A stretch of 64,000 nt of DNA from Glaciihabitans tibetensis (GTDB lineage Bacteria; Actinomycetota; Actinomycetes; Actinomycetales; Microbacteriaceae): NCBI RefSeq assembly GCF_003003265.1, contig NZ_PVTL01000007.1, positions 1 to 64,000 on the forward strand, given 5' to 3'. The position numbers and the translations under genes are program-made. Positions within the stretch are counted from its first letter, which is position 1. Every line of letters starts with the position of its first letter. Positions 25,940-34,645 of the stretch are shown piece after piece. Under the pieces are notes generated by a model, which was given only the letters and a program-made list of their open reading frames with translations, was not told where the DNA came from and did not search any database.

Positions 25940-26422
25940 ATGCGCGAGCGCTCCAAGTTCAGCAAAAAGACCACCGTCATCGCGATCTCCGCGGTGTTGC
26001 TGCTAGCCGGTGGTGGCGCGGCGTTCGCATACTGGACCACGACGGGTACCGGCACAGGTACGGCCGCAGTGGGCACCAACGAAGCGGTCACGGCCGTCCA
26101 GACCTCCGTGCCCGTCGCGATGTATCCGGGCAATGCTGCCCAGACGCTGAGCGGTAACTTCACCAACCCCAACGATGGCCCCGCGTACGTGGCCACCGTC
26201 ACCGCCAGCATCGATAGTGTCACCCCGGGCAGCGCCACCGCGCTCGGCTGCACCGCGGCCGACTTCACCCTTGCCAACCCGGAGATGACCGTCGGCGCCG
26301 ATGTGGCCGCCGGAACTGCCGTGGGTGCCTGGACCGGCGCGACCATCCAGATGATCAACTCCGGCACCAACCAGGACGACTGCAAGGACGCGCTTGTCAC
26401 CTTCAGCTACGTCGTCGAGTAA
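25940..26422 (+). CDS. Small exported protein with SipW-like signal peptide
   Basis: A 160-residue secreted protein. The N-terminus has basic residues, a hydrophobic core (TVIAISAVLLLAGGGAAFA) and then YWTTTGTGTGTA, the A-YWT pattern of SipW/TasA-type leaders. The mature part has paired cysteines (LGCTAADFTL and NQDDCKDALV), a Thr/Ala-rich beta character, and no recognised enzyme motif. It is the first gene of a four-gene set of such proteins and is followed by a strong hairpin, so it is probably the most expressed member. A structural surface or fibre subunit is a reasonable guess, but not shown. ATG 25940 has AAAGGAAC upstream as ribosome binding site. Confidence 0.75.
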   Translation: MRERSKFSKKTTVIAISAVLLLAGGGAAFAYWTTTGTGTGTAAVGTNEAVTAVQTSVPVAMYPGNAAQTLSGNFTNPNDGPAYVATVTASIDSVTPGSATALGCTAADFTLANPEMTVGADVAAGTAVGAWTGATIQMINSGTNQDDCKDALVTFSYVVE

Positions 26423-26448
26423 CGCAGTAACCCTGTAACCCTGTAATC

Positions 26449-26482
26449 GCGAGTGGAACGGGCCAGCGCCCGTTCCACTCGC
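26449..26482 (+). terminator. 15-bp perfect hairpin between surface-protein genes (partial terminator?)
   Basis: GCGAGTGGAACGGGC (26449-26463), loop CAGC, GCCCGTTCCACTCGC (26468-26482). It sits 27 bases after the first gene and 48 bases before the second. No strong U-tract follows, so it may attenuate or protect the upstream message rather than stop transcription fully. Confidence 0.7.
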
Positions 26483-26530
26483 CCCACTTCCTTCGCATCA
26501 ACTGATCGTTCGGGATACCCGCCGAGGGAG

Positions 26531-27049
26531 ATGACAATCGTGACCGCGACAAAGACGCCGCTGCACGCGTGGCAAGTCGTGGCCGCGACCAGCGTGCCGG
26601 TGGTCGGAATCGCGGCGGTGCTTGTCCTCTTCCCGCCAGCACCGTTTTCGCGCCTGCTCCCCACATTCCCCGCCCTCACCCCGGGCGTTACCGCGGTCGG
26701 CTCCGGAGACCGCTCGATAACGCCGAACCGCTCGGCCGTCTTCGACCTGGAGATCACCAACCACGGTGGAGGCCCGGTCTCTATCGATCGACTCGAGACC
26801 ACCATCCGCGCGATCGACGCTCCGGCGTCCACCCCGGGATCACCCTGCACCATCCGGGACTTTGTCGTGATCGCTCCGTCCAGCACCTTGGGCATTGTGG
26901 TCCACCCGGGAACAACTCGCCTCAGCGCGCTCGACGTTCCGCGCGCACAGTGGCCGACCGTCGGCATGGCTGATTCTGCCGACAACCAGGGCGGGTGCTC
27001 CGGGGCCACCCTGGAGCTCGACTTCGTCCTCTCGGTCGAGGCGTCCTGA
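26531..27049 (+). CDS. Hypothetical exported/membrane-anchored protein of the surface operon
   Basis: A 172-residue protein with an N-terminal hydrophobic segment (WQVVAATSVPVVGIAAVLVLF, about residues 14-34) and an extracytoplasmic beta-rich domain containing ITPNRSAVFDLEITNHGGGPV, like an immunoglobulin-type or DUF11-like sheet. Two cysteines (C96-region SPCTIRDFV and GGCSGATLEL) match the spacing seen in the neighbouring surface proteins. ATG 26531 is preceded by GAGGGAG. The stop and the next start overlap (TGATG). I do not recognise a named family. Confidence 0.6.
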   Translation: MTIVTATKTPLHAWQVVAATSVPVVGIAAVLVLFPPAPFSRLLPTFPALTPGVTAVGSGDRSITPNRSAVFDLEITNHGGGPVSIDRLETTIRAIDAPASTPGSPCTIRDFVVIAPSSTLGIVVHPGTTRLSALDVPRAQWPTVGMADSADNQGGCSGATLELDFVLSVEAS

Positions 27050-27600
27050 TGGGCGCCGTCCGCGGCGCCCGGCGCCGGCGTCACACTCGAAGCAATCACA
27101 CCCGAAGCACACCGACCCGAAGCGCTGCCGCGGCCGTTGTCGCCGCCGCCGGCATCGTGCTGCTCGCGGGCATCGCCTACGCCGGTTGGGGAATCGTGGG
27201 CTCCGGCAGCGGAACCGCGGCCACCTCCACCACCGTGCCGCTGACCCTCAGCGCGGGCAGCCCGACCGCCCTTCTGTACCCGGGTGGGTCATCCGACGTT
27301 CTGGTGACGATCAGCAATCCCAACCCGTCGAGCATTGTTGTCCGATCCTTCACCCTCGACGCCACCCAGGGCACGGGCGGATTCAGCGCCGACGCGAACC
27401 ACAGCGGCTGCGCCTCCTCCGTGTTCACGTTTACGCCCAGCACCAACGCGGGGAACGGATGGACGGTACCGGCCCAGACCGGCGGCACGCCCGGAACTCT
27501 CGCGGTGACGCTCACCGCCGCCCTTGGAATGCGCCTCGACGCCGCCAACGCCTGCCAGGGCGTTGTGCCGCTCGTCTACCTCACGGCGGGCTCGTCTTGA
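27049..27600 (+). CDS. Hypothetical exported protein, SipW-like leader type
   Basis: A 183-residue secreted protein. A very basic N-terminus (RGARRRRHTRSNHTRS) precedes a hydrophobic core (AAAVVAAAGIVLLAGIAYA) and then GWGIVGSGSGTA, comparable to the A-YWT junction of the first and fourth genes. The mature part is related in pattern to the 25940 product: LYPGGSSDVLVTISNPNPS parallels MYPGNAAQTLSGNFTNPND, with paired cysteines downstream. They are therefore probably paralogues. Its stop overlaps the TTG start of the large LamG protein gene by 4 bp. Confidence 0.65.
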   Translation: MGAVRGARRRRHTRSNHTRSTPTRSAAAAVVAAAGIVLLAGIAYAGWGIVGSGSGTAATSTTVPLTLSAGSPTALLYPGGSSDVLVTISNPNPSSIVVRSFTLDATQGTGGFSADANHSGCASSVFTFTPSTNAGNGWTVPAQTGGTPGTLAVTLTAALGMRLDAANACQGVVPLVYLTAGSS

Positions 27601-30600
27601 CCCGCCGCACAACGAGCGCCCGCCGCAGCGCACACACCGGCCACGGAGCGAGCCGCCGCCGCAGTACGTGGATCCGCCGCCTTCTCGCGACGATCGTCGT
27701 GATGACCCTCACCACCGGCGTCGCGGGCGCATACTGGACCGCGGGCTCCACCGCGGGAGGCGCGGGCGCGGGCGCGGCCACCTCGGTGCAGGCAGGAGCC
27801 ACCCCCGTAGCCACCGTGGTCGGAAGCGCGGTGACTCTCACCTGGCCGGCGCGCACGCTCACGACCGGGCAACCGGTCGCCGGGTACTCCGTGAAACGCT
27901 ACAACGCGTCTACCCTCGCGGCGCAGACCATGCTGTCGGCCTGTACTGGCACCGTGGCATCCACCTCATGTATCGAATCCGCCGTGCCGAGCGGAACCTG
28001 GGTCTACTCGGTCACCCCGATGTTCGCGACCAACTGGCGTGGCGCAGAGAGCGCGGTCAGCGGGGCCGTGATCACGGATGCCTCAGCACCAATAAATTCC
28101 ATTGAGGTGGATGCCGCGGCGACCAGTGCAGCGCGCAGCGGCACCACAATCTTCTACCGCGGGGTCGCGGCGGGGTCCTTCACCCTAGTCAACACGATGA
28201 CCGATGTGGGCACGGGAGTCGCCTCGAGCACCACTGCCGCGCTCGCTGGCACCACGACCGGGTGGAGCCACAGCCCGTCGACCGTGTCGACGCCCGCCGG
28301 AGGACCCTTCGTCTCGGCCCCTTTCAGCTGGGGCGCCGGAACCACCTCTGCCCCGACGGAGCAGGTGACCGGGCGGGATGTGTCCGGTAACGCGACATCC
28401 ACCGTCCTCACGTTCACCAACGACTCCACCGCACCGACGGCGGGGCCCGTCAGCTACGCCGACGGGTATCAGGCCGGTCGAGCGGTGACGGTGACGTTCG
28501 CCGCCGGGTCCGACAGCGGATCGGGCGTCGCCACGGCGACGCTCCAGCGCGCGGCGGCGACCTTGAGCGCAGGCGTGTGCGGCTCCTACGGCAGCTTCGT
28601 GGCGGTCGGGGGAGCGACGCCGGTGTCTCCGTACACAGATAGCACCGTGGTCACCGGCGCCTGCTACCAGTACCGCTACGTCGTGGTCGATCGGGTGGGT
28701 AACCAGACCATCGCCACGAGTGCCAGCCAGGCCAGAATCGACTACAACGCCGCGGTGCTCGCTACCGGCGGACTGCTCAGCCAGTGGCGTCTCGGCGAGT
28801 CGGCCCTCACCACCGACTCCTTCACGGGCGCGGCGGGAACAAACCTGACCGCACACACCGGCGCCACCGGAGCGACCTGGCTGCTGGCTCCGGGCGGCAC
28901 AACAACGGCGCAGCTCAGCAACGAGGGTCGGATCCGCCGCACGGGCGCCGGTGGCGTGGGGTACTACTCTTCCGCCGTGCCGACCTCGCCGAACTACCGG
29001 GTGGAGGCAGACGTCTGGGTCAAGTCGATTCTGCAGCCTGACGACGCCGGAGTAGAGGGACGCATTGACCTGGCCGCAACGACCGGTGTCGGCACGAGCT
29101 ACCAGGCGCGGCTCAGCACCGGCAACGCCCGTTGGGAACTCAACAAAAACGTCAACGGCGTCACTACGCTGCTGGGCTCGTACGCCCCGACGGTGTTGGT
29201 GGGTACGTCTCACCGGGTAGCCGTCGACATGAACGGAACCAGCATCCGGATGCTCGTCGATGGCGTCGTTCGGGCAAGCGTCACCGACTCCAGCATCACC
29301 GCGGCGGGGCGGGCAGGCGCGGGAATGGGATACAACAACGCGCCCGCGGCCAGCAACACAACCGGACTGCACCTGGACAACTTCGCGATCGTGCCACCCA
29401 TGATCGACAGCAAGGGCAGCAACACCGGCGACTACCTGGGCTCGCCGACCCTCGCCACCGGCGGCGCGATCAGCAACGACGGCAACACCGCGGCCACCTT
29501 CGACGGAGTCGACGATCACGGTGCCGCGGTGAACACAACCGGGATCCCGGTGGGTGCCGCGGTGCGATCGATCGAGATGTGGTTCAAGACCTCCAGCGGG
29601 GCGCGCCAGGTGCTGTACGACTACGGATCCTTCTCCGCAACGCAGCAGTTCGGACTCTGGATCGACGCCGGGGGTGCGTCGATGACCGCCTGGGGCTACG
29701 GAAACGGCAACGACAAGGTGTTCGCGATGCCCGCAGCCGTCAACAATGGAGCGTGGCACCAAGTTGTGACGACCTACGACGGCGCGTCGATCAGGATCTA
29801 CATCGACGGCATCGCCCTGGCCGCGCAGGCCGCGACCCGGTCCACCGTGATGAACCCGACTTACGGGTTCAGCATCGGAGCGGTAAACAATCCCGGCGAC
29901 GCGTACTCCGGCGGATTCTTCGCCGGGTCGCTCGACGAGGTGTCGCTCTACAACTCAGTGCTGAGCGCCACGAGCGTGAGCAATCACTACCAGCTCGCAA
30001 CATCCCCCGGCCGTGACAGCACCCCGCCGTCGGGCGGGTCGGTGGATGCCGCGGGGCTGGCCGGAACCGGCGGGCGCTACTCGACCTCGACCACACTGAA
30101 CCTCGCTTTCTCGCCCGGCACCGACGCCAGCGGAATAGCCGCTTCGGGCGCCCAGCTGCTGCGCGCGACGGCCCCACTCACCTCGACGGGCGGAGCCGCC
30201 GGCGTCTGCGGAACCTACGGAAGCTACGCGCTCGTGCCCGGGGGCACCAACCCGACGTCGCCCAAGGCTGACACCGTGACTGATCAGGCCTGCTACCGCT
30301 ACCAGTACGTCGTGGGCGACACCGTTGGAAACACCGCTACGTACACCAGCGGCAACATCCTCGTCGACGGCAGCGCGTCGTCCACGCCGTCGCTGGCATA
30401 CTCGGCGCTCACCAATACCTACGCCACCGGATCCTCGATCTACTTCCGAAGTGGCCAGGCGGCGGGTTCCTTCACCGTTTCCGCAGCCGCCGCCGACGGG
30501 CAATCCGGCATTGCCACCTACGCATACCCCGCCGCCTCCGGGTGGACCACTACCGCCGGAGCCTCCGGCGTGATGACCTACGGGTGGACCACGGCGGACA

Positions 30601-32267
30601 CCGCAAGTAACGGCACCTATGCTGTCACCGCCACCAACCACGCGGGCGTGACCTCGGCCGGATCGGCCTTCACCCTGATTTCCGACAACGCCAAGCCCAG
30701 TATCGGCACCGTCGACTATGCAGATGGAACGACCTCGGCAACCTCGGTGGATGTGAGCACGGGCCTCGGCACCGACACGGGCTCCGGCACGGCGTCCGGG
30801 GAGCTCCAGCGTGCGTCCGCGACGATCTCCGGCGGAGTGTGCGGCACGTTCGGATCATTCTCGACCGTCGCCGGCGGCGTCAACCCCGTCTCCCCGCTGG
30901 CCACACCCGTGGTGCAGGGCAATTGCTACAGCTACCGTTTTCTCACCTACGACCATGTGGGCAATGTCTCGGTTGCGGTCAACCCGAACGTGGTCGTCGC
31001 CACCAGCTACGCGGCAGCCGTCAGCTCAACGTCGGGCCTGCTCAGCCACTGGCGCCTGGGAGAGGCCGCGGCAACCCGCGACTCCTTCACCGGCACGGCG
31101 GGAACCAGCCTGACTGTTCACACCGGAGACACCTCGGCCACCTGGACCCGCTGGAAAAACGACACCGTCACCGCGGTGCTCAGCGGCACCGGCAGCGTAC
31201 GGCGGTCCAGCGTCAGCGGCCCGGTGGCGTACTACTCGTCGGCGTTACCGGCCTCGGCGAACTACACGGTTGAGGCCGACGTGGTGGTGAAGTCCCTGCT
31301 CACCCCGGACTACATCGGTGTCACCGGCCGGGTCGACCCGGCCGCCACCACCGGCCCGGGCACGCACTACGAGGCCCGCTACAACACGGCCAACGCGTCG
31401 TGGGAGCTGCTGAAAAACGTCAACGGCACGACCACCATCCTGGCCACGTCGCCGCAGGCGCTGGCGGTGGGATCGACTCACCGGCTCACCCTGGACATGA
31501 ACGGCAGCACCATCCGCATGCTGGTCGGCGGTGTGGTGCTCGGGTCGGCGACCGACGCCAGCATCACCGCGGCCGGCCGCGCCGGAGTTTCCTTCGGGCT
31601 GCCCGGGGCGACGGCGGCCACCTCGCCGACGGCGGGTCTCCACCTCGACTCGTTCACGGTGACGGCGAAGATCTCCGACAGTGTGAGCACCAACGCCGGA
31701 ACCTACCTCGGGGGAGTGAACACCGGGGTTGCCGGAGTCATCTCCGGCGACAGCAACACGGCCGCGCGATTCGCAGGCACCGACGACTTCGGCTCGGTCA
31801 CCCGCACGGTCTCCGATGACTTCTCGATCGAATTCTGGTTCTCCTCAACCCAACTGATCGGAACGGGCTGCACGCAGTGGTGGAACGGGGTGGGCCTCGT
31901 CGACGCCGATCTGGCCGGTACTGCCAACGACTTCGGTGTGGGACTCTGTGCTGGCCGCGTGGTGGCCGGCACCGGCAACCCCGACACCTCGATCGCGACG
32001 GCCGCGTCGGTAGCCGACGGCGGCTGGCACCACGTGGTGTTCACCCGCACGATGGCCACCGGTGCGCTCGTGCTCTACGTCGATGGGGTGGTTGCCGGAT
32101 CGGCGACCAGCAGCAACCGGGTGCCGCTGACCGCGAGCGCGCAGATCGACTTCGGGCGATCCCGCGACGGCGCGCGTTACTTCATCGGCGACCTGGACGA
32201 GATTGCGTTCTACACAGTGCCGCTGTCGGCTGCGTCTGTCGACGCACACCACGACGCGGGTCGCTAA
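27597..32267 (+). CDS. Very large secreted LamG/concanavalin-like repeat protein
   Basis: A 1556-residue exported protein. The leader is Arg-rich, hydrophobic (LLATIVVMTLTTGVAGA) and followed by YWTAGS, again SipW-like. The body has two long repeated modules of about 420 residues (about 381-800 and 1138-1555). Each opens GLLSQWRLGE / GLLSHWRLGE, continues with SFTG.AGT.LT.HTG and VDMNG/LDMNG.(T/S)IRMLV, and ends in a LamG/concanavalin-A-like domain (FDGVDDHGA, WHQVVTTYDG, YIDGIA, GSLDEVSLYN). Between them are Ig-like repeats with SGG(V/A).CG(T/S)(Y/F)GS(F/Y). A cell-surface glycan-binding or adhesive role is likely. No LPxTG anchor is seen. The TTG start 27597 is chosen for its overlap with the upstream stop. 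Confidence 0.8.
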   Translation: MTRRTTSARRSAHTGHGASRRRSTWIRRLLATIVVMTLTTGVAGAYWTAGSTAGGAGAGAATSVQAGATPVATVVGSAVTLTWPARTLTTGQPVAGYSVKRYNASTLAAQTMLSACTGTVASTSCIESAVPSGTWVYSVTPMFATNWRGAESAVSGAVITDASAPINSIEVDAAATSAARSGTTIFYRGVAAGSFTLVNTMTDVGTGVASSTTAALAGTTTGWSHSPSTVSTPAGGPFVSAPFSWGAGTTSAPTEQVTGRDVSGNATSTVLTFTNDSTAPTAGPVSYADGYQAGRAVTVTFAAGSDSGSGVATATLQRAAATLSAGVCGSYGSFVAVGGATPVSPYTDSTVVTGACYQYRYVVVDRVGNQTIATSASQARIDYNAAVLATGGLLSQWRLGESALTTDSFTGAAGTNLTAHTGATGATWLLAPGGTTTAQLSNEGRIRRTGAGGVGYYSSAVPTSPNYRVEADVWVKSILQPDDAGVEGRIDLAATTGVGTSYQARLSTGNARWELNKNVNGVTTLLGSYAPTVLVGTSHRVAVDMNGTSIRMLVDGVVRASVTDSSITAAGRAGAGMGYNNAPAASNTTGLHLDNFAIVPPMIDSKGSNTGDYLGSPTLATGGAISNDGNTAATFDGVDDHGAAVNTTGIPVGAAVRSIEMWFKTSSGARQVLYDYGSFSATQQFGLWIDAGGASMTAWGYGNGNDKVFAMPAAVNNGAWHQVVTTYDGASIRIYIDGIALAAQAATRSTVMNPTYGFSIGAVNNPGDAYSGGFFAGSLDEVSLYNSVLSATSVSNHYQLATSPGRDSTPPSGGSVDAAGLAGTGGRYSTSTTLNLAFSPGTDASGIAASGAQLLRATAPLTSTGGAAGVCGTYGSYALVPGGTNPTSPKADTVTDQACYRYQYVVGDTVGNTATYTSGNILVDGSASSTPSLAYSALTNTYATGSSIYFRSGQAAGSFTVSAAAADGQSGIATYAYPAASGWTTTAGASGVMTYGWTTADTASNGTYAVTATNHAGVTSAGSAFTLISDNAKPSIGTVDYADGTTSATSVDVSTGLGTDTGSGTASGELQRASATISGGVCGTFGSFSTVAGGVNPVSPLATPVVQGNCYSYRFLTYDHVGNVSVAVNPNVVVATSYAAAVSSTSGLLSHWRLGEAAATRDSFTGTAGTSLTVHTGDTSATWTRWKNDTVTAVLSGTGSVRRSSVSGPVAYYSSALPASANYTVEADVVVKSLLTPDYIGVTGRVDPAATTGPGTHYEARYNTANASWELLKNVNGTTTILATSPQALAVGSTHRLTLDMNGSTIRMLVGGVVLGSATDASITAAGRAGVSFGLPGATAATSPTAGLHLDSFTVTAKISDSVSTNAGTYLGGVNTGVAGVISGDSNTAARFAGTDDFGSVTRTVSDDFSIEFWFSSTQLIGTGCTQWWNGVGLVDADLAGTANDFGVGLCAGRVVAGTGNPDTSIATAASVADGGWHHVVFTRTMATGALVLYVDGVVAGSATSSNRVPLTASAQIDFGRSRDGARYFIGDLDEIAFYTVPLSAASVDAHHDAGR

Positions 32268-32321
32268 AGCGTTAGAGCGCCGGTCGTTGGAGCGCCGGTC
32301 GCCAGCAGTCGTTGTCTTCAG

Positions 32322-32798
32322 CTAGCGCTCGGCGTCGTCCGTGCCCGGTGCGGACTCGGCCGCGCGGAACGGATAGGTTCCGGTGGACAGCGTCGCATAC
32401 GAGGTGGTGACGATCTCCTCGAGCACGGCGAGGTCGACCTTGCCGAGGTCCTTGATGTACAGGCACCCCACCCCGACCGTGTGCTCCCCGAGCCGGGACA
32501 GCGCGTCGGTGTGAGCGCCGATGCCGTCGGCGAGGTAGATCGACGTGGCGGCTTTGCGCGGCGCGAAGGCTGCCGCCGCGGCATCCCCCTCACGTCCTGT
32601 CGCGTACTTGTAGTGGTAGCTCCCGAATCCGACGATCGTGGCGGACCAGAGGGTGGGACTCTGGCCCGTGATCCGTCCGAACATCTCGAGCAGGGTTTCG
32701 GCATCGGCCCGCCTGCGCGCGCCGGGGACGGCGTCGACGAAGCTGCGTACTTCGGGGGATACCTCGGCCATGGCGTGCCGTGCCTCTCTACTGTTCAT
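32322..32798 (-). CDS. DUF1801 family protein
   Basis: A 158-residue protein of the DUF1801 (YdhG-like) family, recognised from SPTLWSATIVGFGSYHYKYATGREGD, AFAPRKAATSIYLADG and GVGCLYIKDLGKVDLAVLEEIV. Members are small cytoplasmic proteins without an established biochemical activity that I know of. An internal ATG at 32771 (MAEVSPEV) is an alternative start. It is a single gene, converging on the surface operon. Confidence 0.8.
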   Translation of the reverse strand: MNSREARHAMAEVSPEVRSFVDAVPGARRRADAETLLEMFGRITGQSPTLWSATIVGFGSYHYKYATGREGDAAAAAFAPRKAATSIYLADGIGAHTDALSRLGEHTVGVGCLYIKDLGKVDLAVLEEIVTTSYATLSTGTYPFRAAESAPGTDDAER

Positions 32799-32912
32799 CG
32801 TGCTCTCCGCTTGGTGCGGGGCTGCCTCCGCACAGGCTACTGCCGTGGGCCCCCTGCCCCGGTAGGGGTGCTTGTCGGCAATTCTGTCGTCATCGTCGTT
32901 TTGTGTCCGTCC

Positions 32913-33413
32913 TCAGCTGCTTTTGCGTCGTCGAGGCTCGGCCGACCGCGGCGGTGCCGAGCGCAGATGATCGCGTACGGAAACCAGCGACGCGGCGAGG
33001 GCCTCCACATCACTCCGGCTCAGCGGGTCGAAGAACAAGTTCCGGAGCACCAGGATGTGCCCTGGGAAAACCTTGGCCAGCACAGCACGCCCCGCCGCGG
33101 TGATAGTGATCGTGACGCTGCGTTCGTCGTTGGCCGACGGGGCTCGTGTCACCAGGCCCGCCTTCTCCAGGAGCCCCGCCTGATGCGTCAACCCGCTGCG
33201 GCTGTACACAACGCCGTCCGCCAGGTCCGTCATGCGCTGGCTACCCATGGGTGAGTCCCCAAGGCGGGCGAGGATCTGGAACTGCACGTAACTGAGACCG
33301 CCCGCATCGCGTAACTGCTGCTCCACCGCATGGCGAAGCAGGCTGCTTACCTCCATAAATGCGAAGTACGCGCTCAGCTCGACCGGGTCCAACGACAGTC
33401 TTTTCTCTTCCAC
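32913..33413 (-). CDS. MarR-family transcriptional regulator
   Basis: A 166-residue winged-helix regulator: LSYVQFQILARLGDS, SGLTHQAGLLEKAGLVTR (recognition helix and wing) and DERSVTITITAAGRAVL are classic MarR segments. It is transcribed divergently from a quinone-oxidoreductase gene, and two near-identical 20-bp palindromes occupy the 95-base gap. It therefore very likely represses both its own gene and the oxidoreductase gene, released by an unknown phenolic or electrophilic inducer. The C-terminal tail is Arg-rich. Confidence 0.9.
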   Translation of the reverse strand: MEEKRLSLDPVELSAYFAFMEVSSLLRHAVEQQLRDAGGLSYVQFQILARLGDSPMGSQRMTDLADGVVYSRSGLTHQAGLLEKAGLVTRAPSANDERSVTITITAAGRAVLAKVFPGHILVLRNLFFDPLSRSDVEALAASLVSVRDHLRSAPPRSAEPRRRKSS

Positions 33414-33426
33414 ATCGACATTCTAG

Positions 33427-33446
33427 TTGCTTCGACGTCAAAGCAA
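33427..33446. promoter_or_regulatory. MarR operator, proximal copy
   Basis: TTGCTTCGACGTCAAAGCAA, palindromic with a single mismatch pair, 14 bases before the MarR start. Confidence 0.85.
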
Positions 33447-33463
33447 TGCTACGTTTCCACTTG

Positions 33464-33483
33464 TTGCTTCGACGTCGAAGCAA
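33464..33483. promoter_or_regulatory. MarR operator, distal copy (perfect palindrome)
   Basis: TTGCTTCGACGTCGAAGCAA, a perfect 20-bp palindrome. Its centre lies 37 bp from that of the other copy, and 25 bases separate it from the start of the oxidoreductase gene. Confidence 0.9.
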
Positions 33484-33508
33484 AAACCCCAACGAAAGAG
33501 AGATCACC

Positions 33509-34447
33509 ATGAAGGCAGTACGTTTCCACCAGTTCGGTACTCCAGAAGTTCTTCGCTACGAGGACGCCGACCAGCCCGTCGCCGCGGAGGGCCAGGTGCT
33601 CATCCGCGTTGCCGGCTCCGCATTCAATCCGGCCGACAACGGCATCCGCGGTGGCACCCTCCCCTTCCCGGTGTCCCTGCCGCACGTACCCGGGTACGAC
33701 GTTTCTGGCACTGTGGAGGCCCTCGGCGAGGGCGCAACGAACTTCGAAGTGGGCGACGCTGTCGTCGGATTCCTCCCGATGGGCGCCGACGGATCTGCGG
33801 CGGAGTTCGTGGTTGCCCCCTCCAACGTCCTCGTTGCAGCACCCACCAGCATCCCCCTCGCCGACGCGGCGGCGCTGCCCTCGGTAGCGCTCACCGCCTG
33901 GCAAGGTCTCTTCGATCTCGGCGGGGTGCGCGCTGGCCAGCGCCTGCTCATCACGGGCGCCGGGGGAGCCGTAGGAGGATACGCGATCCAGCTCGCTAAG
34001 CGGGCTGGGGCCTACGTCATCGCAACCGCAAGCCCGCGCAGTCGTGACGCCGTCGCCGCGGCCGGCGCCGATGAGATCATCGATCACACCAACGCCACGG
34101 TCCTTGATGCGGTCACCGAACCCGTTGACGTGCTGTTCAATCTCGCACCGCTCAGCGAAGAGGAGTTCACCGCGCTTGTCGCCCGCGTCCAGGACGGCGG
34201 CATCGTGGTTTCCACCGCCGCCTGGATGACCACCCCGGGCGACAGCGCCCGCGGGGTTCGCACCGCCGGGGTCTTTGTTGAAGCCAAGACAGATCAGCTC
34301 GCACAGCTCGTCGCCCTTGTCGATAGCGGCGACCTCACCGTCAACATCGCGCAGCGCGTGCCACTCGACGAACTCCCAGCGATTCACGCGAAGGCTGCCG
34401 CCGGCGGAATCCACGGCAAGGTCGTCGTCATCCCCGAACGGAACTGA
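33509..34447 (+). CDS. NADP-dependent quinone oxidoreductase (MDR family)
   Basis: A 312-residue zinc-independent MDR enzyme. MKAVRFHQFGTPEVLRYEDADQP is the usual N-terminus (split by family between the first and second strands), SAFNPADNGIRGG and VPGYDVSGTVEALGEGA follow, and the Rossmann motif is ITGAGGAVGGYAIQLAKRAGAYV. It reduces quinones or other enone-like compounds with NADPH. It is under the two MarR palindromes, which overlap where its promoter should be. ATG 33509 has an AAAGAGAG ribosome binding site. Confidence 0.9.
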   Translation: MKAVRFHQFGTPEVLRYEDADQPVAAEGQVLIRVAGSAFNPADNGIRGGTLPFPVSLPHVPGYDVSGTVEALGEGATNFEVGDAVVGFLPMGADGSAAEFVVAPSNVLVAAPTSIPLADAAALPSVALTAWQGLFDLGGVRAGQRLLITGAGGAVGGYAIQLAKRAGAYVIATASPRSRDAVAAAGADEIIDHTNATVLDAVTEPVDVLFNLAPLSEEEFTALVARVQDGGIVVSTAAWMTTPGDSARGVRTAGVFVEAKTDQLAQLVALVDSGDLTVNIAQRVPLDELPAIHAKAAAGGIHGKVVVIPERN

Positions 34448-34448
34448 A

Positions 34449-34553
34449 ATGACCTCTACCCCACAACTCACCGTCGCCGTCGTCGGTGAGGTGCGTCGCG
34501 GGCCGACCGTCGCGGGGGCCGTCGGACTCTGGGGATGTCATTCCATCGGATGA
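34449..34553 (+). pseudogene. Short frame, possible remnant of an NAD(P)-binding protein gene
   Basis: A 34-codon frame begins one base after the oxidoreductase stop. Its first residues, MTSTPQLTVAVVGEV, resemble the first strand of an NAD(P)-binding protein, but the remainder has no family resemblance and it stops early. It may be a truncated second gene of the MarR-regulated operon, or chance. Confidence 0.25.
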
Positions 34554-34645
34554 CCTCGACGGCACCGCGGGTGGACGCGGTTGCTCGCGCAGTTTCCTAG
34601 CCTCGAAACAGTCCCTATTCCGAACTGAATCGAATCGAATCGAAC

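Noticed and set aside
26895-27600. N-terminal extension of the LamG protein in frame through the upstream genes
   Set aside because: The frame is open upstream of TTG 27597, but that part is antisense-like Arg-rich sequence inside other surface genes; the leader sequence just after 27597 gives a proper start.
34620-34645. The GAATC repeat before dedA as a tRNA T-arm
   Set aside because: No cloverleaf can be drawn around it; it is a simple five-base repeat.
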